This document shows positions 38,301 to 45,704 of a stretch of 64,000 nucleotides of DNA, in pieces. Position 1 is the first letter of the stretch; each line of letters starts with the position of its first letter. Below the pieces are notes generated by a model. It did not search any database. It was given only the letters and a program-made list of their open reading frames with translations, and was not told the origin of the DNA. Where the stretch lies: contig JAMLIK010000003.1 of NCBI GenBank assembly GCA_023954195.1, positions 310,001 to 374,000 of the forward strand, written 5' to 3'. A program made the translations under genes and the position numbers. The DNA comes from Xanthobacteraceae bacterium (GTDB lineage: Bacteria; Pseudomonadota; Alphaproteobacteria; Rhizobiales; Xanthobacteraceae).

Positions 38301-38551
38301 CAAATCGACTTCAGGAGTGGTGGATATTACCTGACTTCGCGGCCTTCCGGCGCGAGGTGAAGAAGGCATTCAAAACCGACATTCCCTTGGGCGAGCGTTC
38401 GGCATGGGAGGATTGGATCACTCGCGACAAGAGAGAGATATCTCGCCTAACCGCCGAGATTGAAGCAAGCGAACGCAGGATCGACCAGATTGTCTATGGC
38501 CTCTTCGATCTAACGCAGGAGGAAATCGATCTATTGGAAGCGAATATCTGA
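35360..38551 (+). CDS. Eco57I/type IIG-like single-chain restriction-modification enzyme
   Basis: 1063 residues. A nuclease-like N-terminal domain has Asp85 (GSVDLAL) and Glu103-x-Lys105 (APFELKGA), the PD-(D/E)xK layout. The N6-adenine methyltransferase core has motif I IVDPACGSGVFLI (about 451-462) and motif IV VVLGNPPYVRME (about 577-588). A long C-terminal specificity region (from about 700, including KPFLEGKDLKRW, typical of TaqI/Eco57I-type recognition domains) ends with a coiled coil (ITRDKREISRLTAEIEASERRIDQIVYGLFDLTQEEI). It both cuts and modifies DNA. The start at 35360 lies 30 bases after DUF6471. The central third is more GC-rich than both ends, which suggests a patchwork origin. 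Confidence 0.92.
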   Translation: MHLFNPKTIGRYILTNSTIPPSHFEHLREWRELIVSERIEGIKETSLHADFKSKIIEAVLGYVSAAKSADHTVTSEQSILRGSVDLALGQFGKGRSQIIAPFELKGANTKNLDAIMPGRKKSPVQQAWGYAINAPGVKWVLVSNMVEIRLYGFGEGTQAYERFYLVRLVEPDEYARFQLLLSSENLLSGRTADLLNESRREDKKITHNLYSEYKRLRLDLIAAVEGATTISPMHAITVAQRILDRVLFIAFSEDTGLLPKGTLVKAFTTRDNYNPRPVWDNFKGLFNAIDNGSDALNISRYNGGLFHPDETINALVLSDDVCEGFKALGEYDFGSEVSVTVLGHIFEQSITDVERLQAQARGEEVEEERASGTTGRRKRDGVVYTPDYIARFIVAETLGIHLDEIFTDILRAHAKAGADLSDYAAISWRRKSAELDTWKAYRERLKSLRIVDPACGSGVFLIMAFDFMKAELIRVNDKIKDLSPKAEHYGDLLSFVPDSDILTNNLFGVDVNVESIEIAKLSLWIKTARRGKVLDSLDANLRVGDSLIEDSNFAYLEHGFTWETAFPQVFAEGGFDVVLGNPPYVRMEFLKALKPYLETRYEVVSDRADLYCYFYERGLRLLKLGGRLGYISSNTFFKTGSGRPLREYLLREATIEAVVDFGDLQVFEGVTTYPAILTMKRGAAPAGHELRFRKIEAVPEDNFQATWEKAAGPYPQAALGSGSWELENAALRALRDKIRTGRKTLKDVYGSPLYGIKTGLNAAFVIDDATKERLCAQDPRSGELLKPFLEGKDLKRWRAESRGLWLIYIPQRRINIENYPAIRDWLLPFKDKLEKRATKQEWFELQQAQEAYAPHFHPSKIAYGHFQDQPIYSMETTGAYSNNKTYFIPNGGWDLLAVLNSKVIWFDFCSRTTAVRGGWREATAQHVEKLPMPIIPDNASAELSRLANVAQKSAENRLALQTALMRRIPDLCPSGRDPKLTNRLQEWWILPDFAAFRREVKKAFKTDIPLGERSAWEDWITRDKREISRLTAEIEASERRIDQIVYGLFDLTQEEIDLLEANI

Positions 38552-38565
38552 ACGATGATCGCTCA

Positions 38566-39318
38566 TCATGATTGACCAATCGTCCGGTCCATATCGCGAA
38601 AGCCATCAAGTAGCTTCTGCCTCTGATTGATGAGGTTTCGTTCAGCCTCGGCCTTTTCGTTCTGCAAGAATGCGATAGACTTGACGTACTGAGCATTCGC
38701 GATTGCCCATTTTCTCATTAGGAGAGGATCAATCTCGATCGGGCGCTCTCCTATTGGCGTCGCCTCCATCTTCTGATCCGCCGATTGCTCGGCCAGTTTC
38801 ATTGCAAGGTCGTACCTTTCCCTCCGGTCCGACCCGAACTCTAGGCCGCCGCGCACAATAGCGACAAAACCATTCATGTCGGCGGCTGACTGGCTGATGC
38901 TCTCTTTGGATGTCGGTATGATCTGCGGGAACCCCGTTGGGGCCCTTCCCAAAAGATCATCCATCATGAGTATCGTGGTCTGGCAGATCATCGCATAGGT
39001 GATATTCAAGAGATGCAGATCAGGTCTGGCATTGACAGGTTGAATGCCTGCTGGGCCAGAGACGTCGCTTCTCTGTGACATCGCGCCAGGCAAATAGGAG
39101 AGGATAACATAAGTCCCAACGGCTACCATTAAGGCCATTGGAAACCACGACTCCGAGAACCACGTCCACACGCCTAGCACCCCGCCGATCGCGGACTTGA
39201 CGAGTGGTATCTGGACGTACTCGATGTACTGCTGTCTAAGGGACGTGTAGGACTCGACCGTCTTGAGAAGCCAATCGACGCCCCTGAGTTTTCGCAAACT
39301 TTGAAGAAGGTTGCCCAT
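38566..39318 (-). CDS. Membrane protein of unknown function, element 2
   Basis: 250 residues. A hydrophobic region at about 37-80 (SAIGGVLGVWTWF, then FPMALMVAVGTYVILSYL) forms one or two membrane spans. The rest is soluble, with a C-terminal coiled coil (AIANAQYVKSIAFLQNEKAEAERNLINQRQKLL). No family recognised and no clear sequence match to the element 1 membrane protein, yet both sit last before the right end and point inward. Shared placement suggests a shared class of role, for example an abortive-infection effector, which remains conjecture. Confidence 0.65.
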   Translation of the reverse strand: MGNLLQSLRKLRGVDWLLKTVESYTSLRQQYIEYVQIPLVKSAIGGVLGVWTWFSESWFPMALMVAVGTYVILSYLPGAMSQRSDVSGPAGIQPVNARPDLHLLNITYAMICQTTILMMDDLLGRAPTGFPQIIPTSKESISQSAADMNGFVAIVRGGLEFGSDRRERYDLAMKLAEQSADQKMEATPIGERPIEIDPLLMRKWAIANAQYVKSIAFLQNEKAEAERNLINQRQKLLDGFRDMDRTIGQS

Positions 39319-39405
39319 ACTGGAACTCTACCAGCCTGCAACTTCAAGGCGAAACTAGATTTAGTCGTTTTCCGCATGTTTCGGACCCTATCTTGTGGTC
39401 CGGCC

Positions 39406-39431
39406 TTTGGTGCATTTGCTACCTAAGGCCG
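39406..39431 (-). repeat. Right terminal inverted repeat, element 2
   Basis: TTTGGTGCATTTGC then TACCTAAGGCCG, the complement of 32809-32834 with one mismatch. The right target duplication CATTTTCG follows at 39432-39439. Confidence 0.93.
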
Positions 39432-40091
39432 CATTTTCGGACGGCGGAGTTGCGCGAAATCGGCGGCTGGGACGCCTACAACGTCACCGAGGACGCCGAT
39501 CTCGGGTTGCGGCTGGCGCGCTTCGGCTATCGCGCCGCCACTTTCGCCTCGACCACCTTCGAGGAAGCGCCGACCCATCTGGGCGGCTGGCTGCGTCAAC
39601 GCACGCGCTGGATGAAGGGCTGGATGCAGACCTGGGGCGTGCATATGCGCAGCCCGCGCCGGCTGTGGCGGGAGACCGGCGCGAAAGGCTTTGTCACGCT
39701 CAATTTTCTGATCGGCGGCAATGTCCTGACCACGCTCGCGGTCCCTGTGCTGCTGGTCGAACTCGCGATCCATCTCGTGCTCATTCTCGGCATGGGCCGG
39801 TCCAGCACCCTGTTCACCGGCCCGCTGATGGGATTGCACGTCGCGGCCATCGTCGCCGGTTACGCCTCGACCATCATTGTCGGCCTGATGGGGCTGAGGC
39901 GGCGCGGCCGGTTGCGCGACGGCTGGGTGCTGGCGCTGACCCCGATCTACTGGATGCTGCTGTCGGCCGCATCCTGGCGCGCGCTGTACCAGTTGTTCAA
40001 GGAACCCTATCGCTGGGAAAAGACCGAGCACGGCCTCGCACGGCGGCGAACCGCGCGGACCGGACCCCGAAAAGTCATGCGTCAGAGATAG
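39432..40091 (+). pseudogene. Glycosyltransferase family 2, C-terminal piece (disrupted)
   Basis: Continues the host frame from HFRTAELREIGGWDAYNVTEDADLGLRLARFGYR. It carries the catalytic TED motif and the acceptor-site RQRTRW (QxxRW) motif, then three to four membrane helices and a basic tail. Together with the other two pieces it makes a 684-residue processive-type GT2 protein, probably for a cell-surface or periplasmic glucan. It now lacks a start and the donor half. The stop at 40091 overlaps the convergent SCO gene by ten bases. Confidence 0.9.
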
Positions 40092-40678
40092 CGCTTAAGA
40101 TCGGCGGCGGCGGCTTCCGGGGTCTGCTTCAGGTTGAACGGCGCGACGAAATGGCCGTTCTTGTCCATCAGGTAGATCAGCGCGGTGTGATCCATGGTGT
40201 AGTCGTCGCCGTCCTTCGACGGCACTTTCTTGGCGTAGACGCGAAACTCCGACAGCACCTTGGCGATCATCGCCGGGTCGCCGGTCAGCCCCTTCAGGCG
40301 CGGGTCGAAGCTGGACAGGTAATCCTTCATCACCGCCACGGTGTCGCGCTCCGGGTCGACCGAGATGAAGTAGGCGTTGACGCGGTCGGCGTCCTTGCCC
40401 ATGGCCCGCAGCACCTCCGACATCTCGAACAGCGAGGTGGGGCAGACGTCGGGGCAATGCGTATAGCCGAAGAAGATAATGCTCGGGCGGCCTTGCAGGC
40501 TTTGCTCGGTGACGGTCTGGCCGGACTGGTCGGTGAGGCTGAACGCGCCGCCGATCGCCGCCGGCGGCGCGACGCGGCGCAAGCCGCCCGACAGCCACAG
40601 CACCGCCGCCAGGCCGATGGCGAGGCTGACGGCGAAAGCCGCGATAATCACCAGCGGCCGGGCGGCGGGATTGCTCAT
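40082..40678 (-). CDS. SCO1/SenC-family copper chaperone
   Basis: 198 residues with one N-terminal membrane anchor (LVIIAAFAVSLAIGLAAVLWLSGG) and a thioredoxin-like domain outside the membrane. The copper-binding residues are Cys75 and Cys79 (HCPDVC) and His164 (MDHTALIYL). Such proteins deliver copper to the CuA site of cytochrome oxidase or act as thiol reductants. ATG 40678 follows AAAGGA at good spacing. No oxidase genes are adjacent. Confidence 0.95.
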   Translation of the reverse strand: MSNPAARPLVIIAAFAVSLAIGLAAVLWLSGGLRRVAPPAAIGGAFSLTDQSGQTVTEQSLQGRPSIIFFGYTHCPDVCPTSLFEMSEVLRAMGKDADRVNAYFISVDPERDTVAVMKDYLSSFDPRLKGLTGDPAMIAKVLSEFRVYAKKVPSKDGDDYTMDHTALIYLMDKNGHFVAPFNLKQTPEAAAADLKRYL

Positions 40679-40871
40679 CGAATGTCCTTTATTCCCATGC
40701 CGTCCGGACATGCCGGCGGCGCGGCGGTCGATCGTCGGGTTCCTGATAGAGGGTGGGGTGCGGCGGGGCAAGCTCCGCGCGCCGTTCCCGGTTCACGTCC
40801 TGCTGAACGCGCGGAACCGGTCCTCGGCACGAGGCTACGGGACCTGGCGGGAGAGGGCTCTTAAAATGGCT

Positions 40872-41000
40872 CCGTGCCCGGACGCGGTGCGGCATGAAAT
40901 GCCGCTCCGCAGAGCCGGGGCCGTTCCAATCGTCATGTTCGCGACGATCCGGTTCAGCGACGCGGCGTTACACGCTGCATTGCTGAACCGGGACACGGCA
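40872..41000. repeat. Dyad repeat family C, degenerate copy
   Basis: The 327-base gap before the next gene contains CGTGCCCGGACGCGGTGCGG...CAGAGCCGGGGCCG and the opposing GATCCGGTTCAGCG...GAACCGGGACACGG. It is a diverged relative of the copies at 43368-43500 and 56227-56352. Nothing else is recognised in this gap. Confidence 0.6.
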
Positions 41001-41005
41001 ACCTG

Positions 41006-41464
41006 CTAACGCGAGGCCGCCTCGGCATTCATCATGTAGCAGGGCCGGTACATGCTTTGAAGTTGCGCGCCGCGCAGGAAGATCATGTGCCGGGTCAGCC
41101 CGCCGTGCCGCGCGATCCAGCGCCGCACCCGCGTTGGATAGAGCGCGTATAGCATCCGCGTCGCCTCGCGATTGGTGACGGGGCGGCCGTCGCCGCCGAC
41201 ATCCCATGCGGCGTGGAAGCCCAGCGCCGCGCGCGGCGTCACGCAGATGCGGTTCGCAGGCACCGCGCCGAGGATGATGGTGCAGGCCGACGCGCACAAG
41301 CCGTCGATCATCACCTGCTCGCCGGAGCTGCGCAGCGACTCGTATTTATCGACATAGGTTCCGATCCGGCCGCCGCGATCCTCGGCGATCCGTACCGCCG
41401 CGTGGCTGGCGGCGATCCCCGCGAGCAGAACGGCGGCCGAGAGCAGCAGCGTTGCGATCTTCAT
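41006..41464 (-). CDS. Small secreted protein with a ClpP-like (COG3904-type) core
   Basis: 152 residues with a signal peptide (MKIATLLLSAAVLLAGIAASHA). The core GLCASACTIILGAVPANRICVTPRAALGFHAAW has a serine in an ASAC turn and a histidine in GFHA, an arrangement like that of ClpP/crotonase-fold periplasmic proteins of COG3904. Conserved cysteines suggest disulfides. Possibly a periplasmic peptidase, but activity is not shown. No partner gene is apparent. Confidence 0.7.
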   Translation of the reverse strand: MKIATLLLSAAVLLAGIAASHAAVRIAEDRGGRIGTYVDKYESLRSSGEQVMIDGLCASACTIILGAVPANRICVTPRAALGFHAAWDVGGDGRPVTNREATRMLYALYPTRVRRWIARHGGLTRHMIFLRGAQLQSMYRPCYMMNAEAASR

Positions 41465-41701
41465 GTCCCGGCCTCAACATCGTGCTTAGCGGCGCGAACC
41501 CTTGCGATCGACACCGTGTTGCCGGACGGTGTTTTTGTCCAGACGGCAACGGGGTTGCGCACCGGATTCAAACGCGGTGTTGCGCGGAGGATGCAGTCGC
41601 CCGCACCATGCGAAGGGTCGCGCAACTTCGTAAACAGTCGGTGTCACGGTTGACCGCGCGCCGCTCGACGCGCTTTGATCGCGCGGGGCAGGGAATTTGC
41701 A

Positions 41702-43360
41702 ATGGCACTGGATGCGGACGTCATCGTCGTCGGCGCGGGACTGGCGGGGCTGGTGGCGGCGACGGAAATCGCCGACGCCGGCAAGCGTGTCATCGTGGTC
41801 GAGCAGGAAGGCGAGCAAAGCCTCGGCGGCCAGGCGTTCTGGTCGTTCGGCGGCCTGTTCCTGGTCGATTCGCCGGAGCAGCGGCGGCTCGGCATCAGGG
41901 ACAGCATCGATCTGGCGATGCAGGACTGGATCGGGACCGCCGGCTTCGACCGCGACGAAGACCATTGGCCGCGGCGCTGGGCCGAAGCCTATGTCGCCTT
42001 CGCCGGCGGCGAGAAACGTGACTGGCTGCGCGCCATGGGCCACCGGATTTTTCCCGTGGTCGGCTGGGCCGAGCGCGGCGGCTACGACGCCATGGGACAC
42101 GGCAATTCGGTGCCGCGCTTTCATGTCACCTGGGGCACCGGCCCCGGCATCGTCGCGCCGTTCGAACGGCGGGCGCGCGAGGCGCGGGCGGCGGGCCGGC
42201 TGGAATTTCGCTTCCGCCATCGCGTCGATGCGCTGACCTCGACCGCCGGGGCGATCGACGGCGTGCGCGGCGCGGTGCTGCAACCGACCACCGCCGAGCG
42301 CGGAGCCAGCAGCTCGCGCGCCGTCGCCGGCGAGTTCGAATTGCGGGCGCAAGCGGTGATCGTCGCCTCCGGCGGCATCGGCGGCAACCATGACCTGGTG
42401 CGCCAAAACTGGCCGCAACGGCTGGGCCAGCCGCCGCGCCGCATGATCTCCGGCGTGCCGGACTACGTCGATGGCCGGATGATCGAAATCACCGAGGCCG
42501 TCGGCGCGCGGCTCATCAACCGTGACCGCATGTGGCATTATGTCGAGGGCATCCAGAACTGGGCCCCGATCTGGCCGCGCCACGGCATCCGTATCTTGCC
42601 GGGGCCGTCGTCGATGTGGTTCGACGCCGCCGGCAAGCGGCTGCCCGCGCCGCTGTTCCCCGGCTCCGACACGCTGGGGCAACTCGCCTACATCATGTCC
42701 ACCGGCTACGATTATTCGTGGTTCATTCTGACCCAGAGCATCATCAAGAAGGAATTCGCGCTGTCGGGCTCCGAGCAAAACCCGGATCTCACCGGCAAAA
42801 GCTGGTTGATGACGGCGCGGCGCGCCACCAACAAGGGCGCGCCGGCGCCGGTGGAAGCCTTCAAGCAGAAGGGCGCGGATTTTCTGGTGCGCGACAATCT
42901 CGATGATCTTGTCGATGCGATGAATGCGCTCTCCGGCGACAACCTGTTGCGCGTGGCCGATATCCGCGCGCAGATCGAGGCGCGCGACCGCGAGATCGCC
43001 AATCCGTTCGCCAAGGACGCCCAGATCATCAACCTGCACAACGCGCGGCGCTATATCGGCGACAAGCTGATCCGCACCGCGCGGCCGCATCGTATTCTCG
43101 ATCCGGCGCACGGTCCCTTGATCGCGGTGCGCCTCAACATCCTGACGCGCAAGACGCTCGGCGGCTTCGAGACCGATCTCGACGCGCGGGTGTTCGGTTC
43201 AGGCGGCGCGATCATTTCCGGCCTTTACGCGGTCGGCGAGGCGGCCGGCTTCGGCGGCGGCGGAATGCACGGCTACCGCGCGCTGGAAGGCACCTTCCTC
43301 GGCGGCTGCCTGTTCTCAGGGCGCAACGCCGGCCGCGCGGCGGCGAGGGCGGTGGGGTGA
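41702..43360 (+). CDS. FAD-binding dehydrogenase, KstD/fumarate-reductase type
   Basis: 552 residues. The N-terminal dinucleotide motif is VIVVGAGLAGLVAATEIADAG, followed by EGEQSLGGQAFWSFGG. The C-terminal GLYAVGEAAGFGGGGMHGYRALEGTFLGGCLFSGRNAG is the second FAD contact. This resembles the 3-ketosteroid dehydrogenase-like flavoproteins annotated as FAD-binding dehydrogenases. The substrate is unknown. ATG 41702 follows CAGGGA. The neighbouring ene-reductase and Baeyer-Villiger enzyme suggest ketone or steroid-like substrates. Confidence 0.9.
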   Translation: MALDADVIVVGAGLAGLVAATEIADAGKRVIVVEQEGEQSLGGQAFWSFGGLFLVDSPEQRRLGIRDSIDLAMQDWIGTAGFDRDEDHWPRRWAEAYVAFAGGEKRDWLRAMGHRIFPVVGWAERGGYDAMGHGNSVPRFHVTWGTGPGIVAPFERRAREARAAGRLEFRFRHRVDALTSTAGAIDGVRGAVLQPTTAERGASSSRAVAGEFELRAQAVIVASGGIGGNHDLVRQNWPQRLGQPPRRMISGVPDYVDGRMIEITEAVGARLINRDRMWHYVEGIQNWAPIWPRHGIRILPGPSSMWFDAAGKRLPAPLFPGSDTLGQLAYIMSTGYDYSWFILTQSIIKKEFALSGSEQNPDLTGKSWLMTARRATNKGAPAPVEAFKQKGADFLVRDNLDDLVDAMNALSGDNLLRVADIRAQIEARDREIANPFAKDAQIINLHNARRYIGDKLIRTARPHRILDPAHGPLIAVRLNILTRKTLGGFETDLDARVFGSGGAIISGLYAVGEAAGFGGGGMHGYRALEGTFLGGCLFSGRNAGRAAARAVG

Positions 43361-43367
43361 GGGCGTC

Positions 43368-43500
43368 CGTGTCCCGGACGCGATGCGGCATCCTTCAGGC
43401 CGCGTCGCAGAGACGGGACCGTAACGGACGCTGTCTTCGGGACGGTCCCGGATCAGCGCCGCACCGCTGACGCGCTGCGTCGCATCCGGGACACAGGTCC
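43368..43500. repeat. Dyad repeat family C
   Basis: CGTGTCCCGGACGCGATGCG and AGACGGGACCGTAACGG, then the inverse GACGGTCCCGGATCAGCG and GCATCCGGGACAC. Four stem modules form a large inverted repeat between two convergent genes. Confidence 0.7.
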
Positions 43501-43525
43501 GCGAACGACTTCGCCAGAGATGCGC

Positions 43526-44692
43526 TCACTCCCGACGGAACGGCAGCGCCGGGCCTTGAAGTTTGCGCAGGCCCGGCTCGCGTCGCTCCAGCCACCAGCC
43601 ATATTGCTGCGGCCAGTCGCCGAACGCCTCGCCGCTTCCCCCGGTGAGCGCGAGGCGGGCGTGCAGCGGCCAGTTCGGGTCGAACAGCGCCTCGCGGCCG
43701 ATGGCGATCAGATCGGCCTGGCCTCGCGCCAGCACGTCCTCCGCCTGCTGCGGGTGCAGGATCAGGCCCACCGCCATGGTGGCGATCTCCGCCTCGCGCC
43801 GGATCGTCTCGGCGTAGGGCACCTGAAAGCCGTAGCCGCGCGGAATCCGCGCCGCCGTCGCCGAGCCCATCAGGCCGCCCGACGAGCAATCGATGACGTC
43901 GACGCCGCGTGTCTTGGCCTCGCGCGCGAACGCGACCGAGTCGGCGATCTCGACGCCGCCGTCGATGCCGTCCACCGAGGAAATCCGCACCGACAGCGGC
44001 AGGTTCGCGGGCCAGGCCGCGCGCACCGTCTCGATGATTTCCAGCGGATAGCGCATCCGTCCGGCGCGGTCGCCGCCATAGGCGTCGTCGCGCCTGTTGG
44101 ACAGCGGCGACAGGAACTCGTGCAGCAGGTAGCCGTGGGCGCAATGCACTTCGAGAAATTCGAAACCGGCGGCGACGCTGCGCAGCGTGGCCTGCCGCCA
44201 TGCCTCGCGCAGCGCCGTCATGTCCGCGATGCTGAGCGCGTGCGGCATCAGCCAGCCGTCCTCCATCGGAATCGCGCTCGGCGCCACGATCCGCCATGGC
44301 TCGTCGCCGCGCGCGCGGTCCTCCGCGGTGAGCGCGGCGTTGCCGTACCACGGCCGCTGCATGCTGGCCTTGCGTCCGGCATGGGCGAGCTGGATCGCCG
44401 GCACCGCGCCCTGGCCGCGCACGAAGGCGGCGATGCGCGCCAGGGCCGCCTGCTGGGCGTCGTTCCACAGTCCGAGGTCGCCATGGGTGATGCGGCCCTC
44501 GGGGACCACGGCGGTCGCCTCCGCCATGACCACGCCGGCGCCGCCTTGCGCAAACTTGCCGAGATGGACGAAATGCCAGTCGTTGGCGACGCCGTCGATG
44601 GCGGAATACTGGCACATCGGCGAGAGCACGACGCGGTTCGGCAAGGTGACGCCGCGCAGCGTCAGCGGTTGAAACAGGTGAGGTTGCGACAT
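43526..44692 (-). CDS. NADH:flavin oxidoreductase (old yellow enzyme, YqjM-like)
   Basis: 388 residues, a TIM-barrel FMN enzyme that reduces carbon-carbon double bonds of enones. LTLPNRVV-type start (LRGVTLPNRVVLSPMCQYSA), the active-site HAGRKAS segment, EVHCAHGYLLHEFLSPLSN with catalytic His pair, and the phosphate-binding GREALFDPNW are visible. Cysteine in SPMCQYS is the YqjM-type flavin-tuning residue. ATG 44692 was chosen because upstream codons do not match the family. Confidence 0.93.
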   Translation of the reverse strand: MSQPHLFQPLTLRGVTLPNRVVLSPMCQYSAIDGVANDWHFVHLGKFAQGGAGVVMAEATAVVPEGRITHGDLGLWNDAQQAALARIAAFVRGQGAVPAIQLAHAGRKASMQRPWYGNAALTAEDRARGDEPWRIVAPSAIPMEDGWLMPHALSIADMTALREAWRQATLRSVAAGFEFLEVHCAHGYLLHEFLSPLSNRRDDAYGGDRAGRMRYPLEIIETVRAAWPANLPLSVRISSVDGIDGGVEIADSVAFAREAKTRGVDVIDCSSGGLMGSATAARIPRGYGFQVPYAETIRREAEIATMAVGLILHPQQAEDVLARGQADLIAIGREALFDPNWPLHARLALTGGSGEAFGDWPQQYGWWLERREPGLRKLQGPALPFRRE

Positions 44693-44807
44693 CGGGTTCT
44701 TTGCTGTTGCTGTGTTGTGGAAAACGGCAGGCGCGGCGAGCACGCGGCTACACCTGAGTGCCTGACCGGAATTTGTGTTTTGATGAAGAATAAGCAACAC
44801 AAAAGTC

Positions 44808-44910
44808 GTCATGCTCCGCGAAGGCGGAGCATCCAGTGCTCTGTGTCGGGTCAGATTGTCTCATTGGTGCGCACGGATTACTGGATCGTCCGCCTTCGCG
44901 GACGATGACG
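44808..44910. repeat. Dyad repeat family E
   Basis: CGTCATGCTCCGCGAAGGCG...GCATCCAGTG and the opposing ACTGGATCGTCCGCC...GGACGATGACG. A two-module inverted repeat in a 230-base gap that holds no other recognised feature. Confidence 0.65.
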
Positions 44911-44922
44911 CCTCGTTTCCGG

Positions 44923-45678
44923 TCACGCCCTGAGAAAATTCTCGATCGAGGTCGCCAGCGCCACCGGGGTCTCGTCCATCGGGTAATGGCCGGCATTGGC
45001 CATCACTTCGAGTTCGGCGTTGGGATACCAGGCGAGATAGGTCGCCTTCATCACGTCGGCGTTCAGCGCCGGATCGTGGGCGCCGACGATGACCTTGACC
45101 GGCGTGGTCTTGCCTTGAATCTCGGCATGGAAGTCGGTCTTGGCCCAGGCTTGCAGATAGCCGGCGAAGGCAGCGCGGTCGGAGGTCTCCTCGGAATAGC
45201 GCGCGACGTGGTCGATCCAGCTTTTCGACAGCCGGTTGCCGGTGGTGAAATCGATGATGCCGCGGCGATTGTCGAGGCTCTGCGCCGCGCCGTCGAACAA
45301 CGCCCAGCCGTCGGGATCGAACGGCACGCCCGACGCCGGCACCGGCGTCACCGCCACCAGCTTGCGCACCCGCCGCGGCGCGTCGGCCAGCACGCGCTGC
45401 ACCGCCATGCCGCCCATCGAGTGGCCGATCAGGCTGAACTCGTTCCATCCCAGTTCATCCGCCAGCGCACGAACGTCGGCGGAGATTTCCGCCATGGTGT
45501 AGTTGCCGGGGATCTTTCGCGACAGGCCGTAGCCGCGATAGGCCACGGTCGCATAAGTGAACTCGTCGAGACTGAGCGCGTCGCGCATCGGGCGGAACGT
45601 GGTGTGATCGCCGAACCAGCCGTGCAGCACCAGCACCTTGTGCGGGCCCTGGCCGATGGTCTCATATCCGATGGTCAT
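44923..45678 (-). CDS. Alpha/beta-fold hydrolase (esterase-like)
   Basis: 251 residues. The oxyanion-hole VLVLHGWFGDHTTF, the nucleophile Ser87 in GHSMGG, a C-terminal Asp (VGAHDPALNAD) and the catalytic His in NAGHYPMDE are all present. It lies 26 bases after the Baeyer-Villiger monooxygenase on the same strand. Because that enzyme makes esters or lactones, this hydrolase is a good candidate to open them; this is inferred from order only. Confidence 0.9.
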   Translation of the reverse strand: MTIGYETIGQGPHKVLVLHGWFGDHTTFRPMRDALSLDEFTYATVAYRGYGLSRKIPGNYTMAEISADVRALADELGWNEFSLIGHSMGGMAVQRVLADAPRRVRKLVAVTPVPASGVPFDPDGWALFDGAAQSLDNRRGIIDFTTGNRLSKSWIDHVARYSEETSDRAAFAGYLQAWAKTDFHAEIQGKTTPVKVIVGAHDPALNADVMKATYLAWYPNAELEVMANAGHYPMDETPVALATSIENFLRA

Positions 45679-45704
45679 GATTTTTCCTCCCCCGCAAGCG
45701 TGGA

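Larger units (their letters stand above)
32809..39431. mobile_element. IS1595-family transposon carrying a type IIG restriction-modification gene (element 2)
   Basis: A 6623-bp element with 26-bp terminal inverted repeats (32809-32834 and 39406-39431) beginning CGGCCTTAGGTAGCA and differing at one base, flanked by the duplication CATTTTCG. Contents left to right: coiled-coil/winged-helix gene (+), tRNA-like sequence (-), second coiled-coil/winged-helix gene (-), transposase (-), DUF6471 gene (+), type IIG enzyme (+), membrane protein (-). It has the same orientation and overall plan as element 1, but terminal repeats and enzyme differ, so it is a relative and not a copy. Confidence 0.95.

Noticed and set aside
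27007-39431. The whole region as a single composite transposon or one integrative island
   Set aside because: 110 bases of host glycosyltransferase sequence lie between the elements, each element has its own terminal repeats and its own 8-base duplication, and the outer ends are not repeats of one another. Two insertions explain the data better.
40479-41009. Open frame on the plus strand opposite the SCO gene
   Set aside because: It overlaps the certain SCO gene and a dyad repeat and encodes an Arg/Ala-rich sequence without a family; a chance frame.
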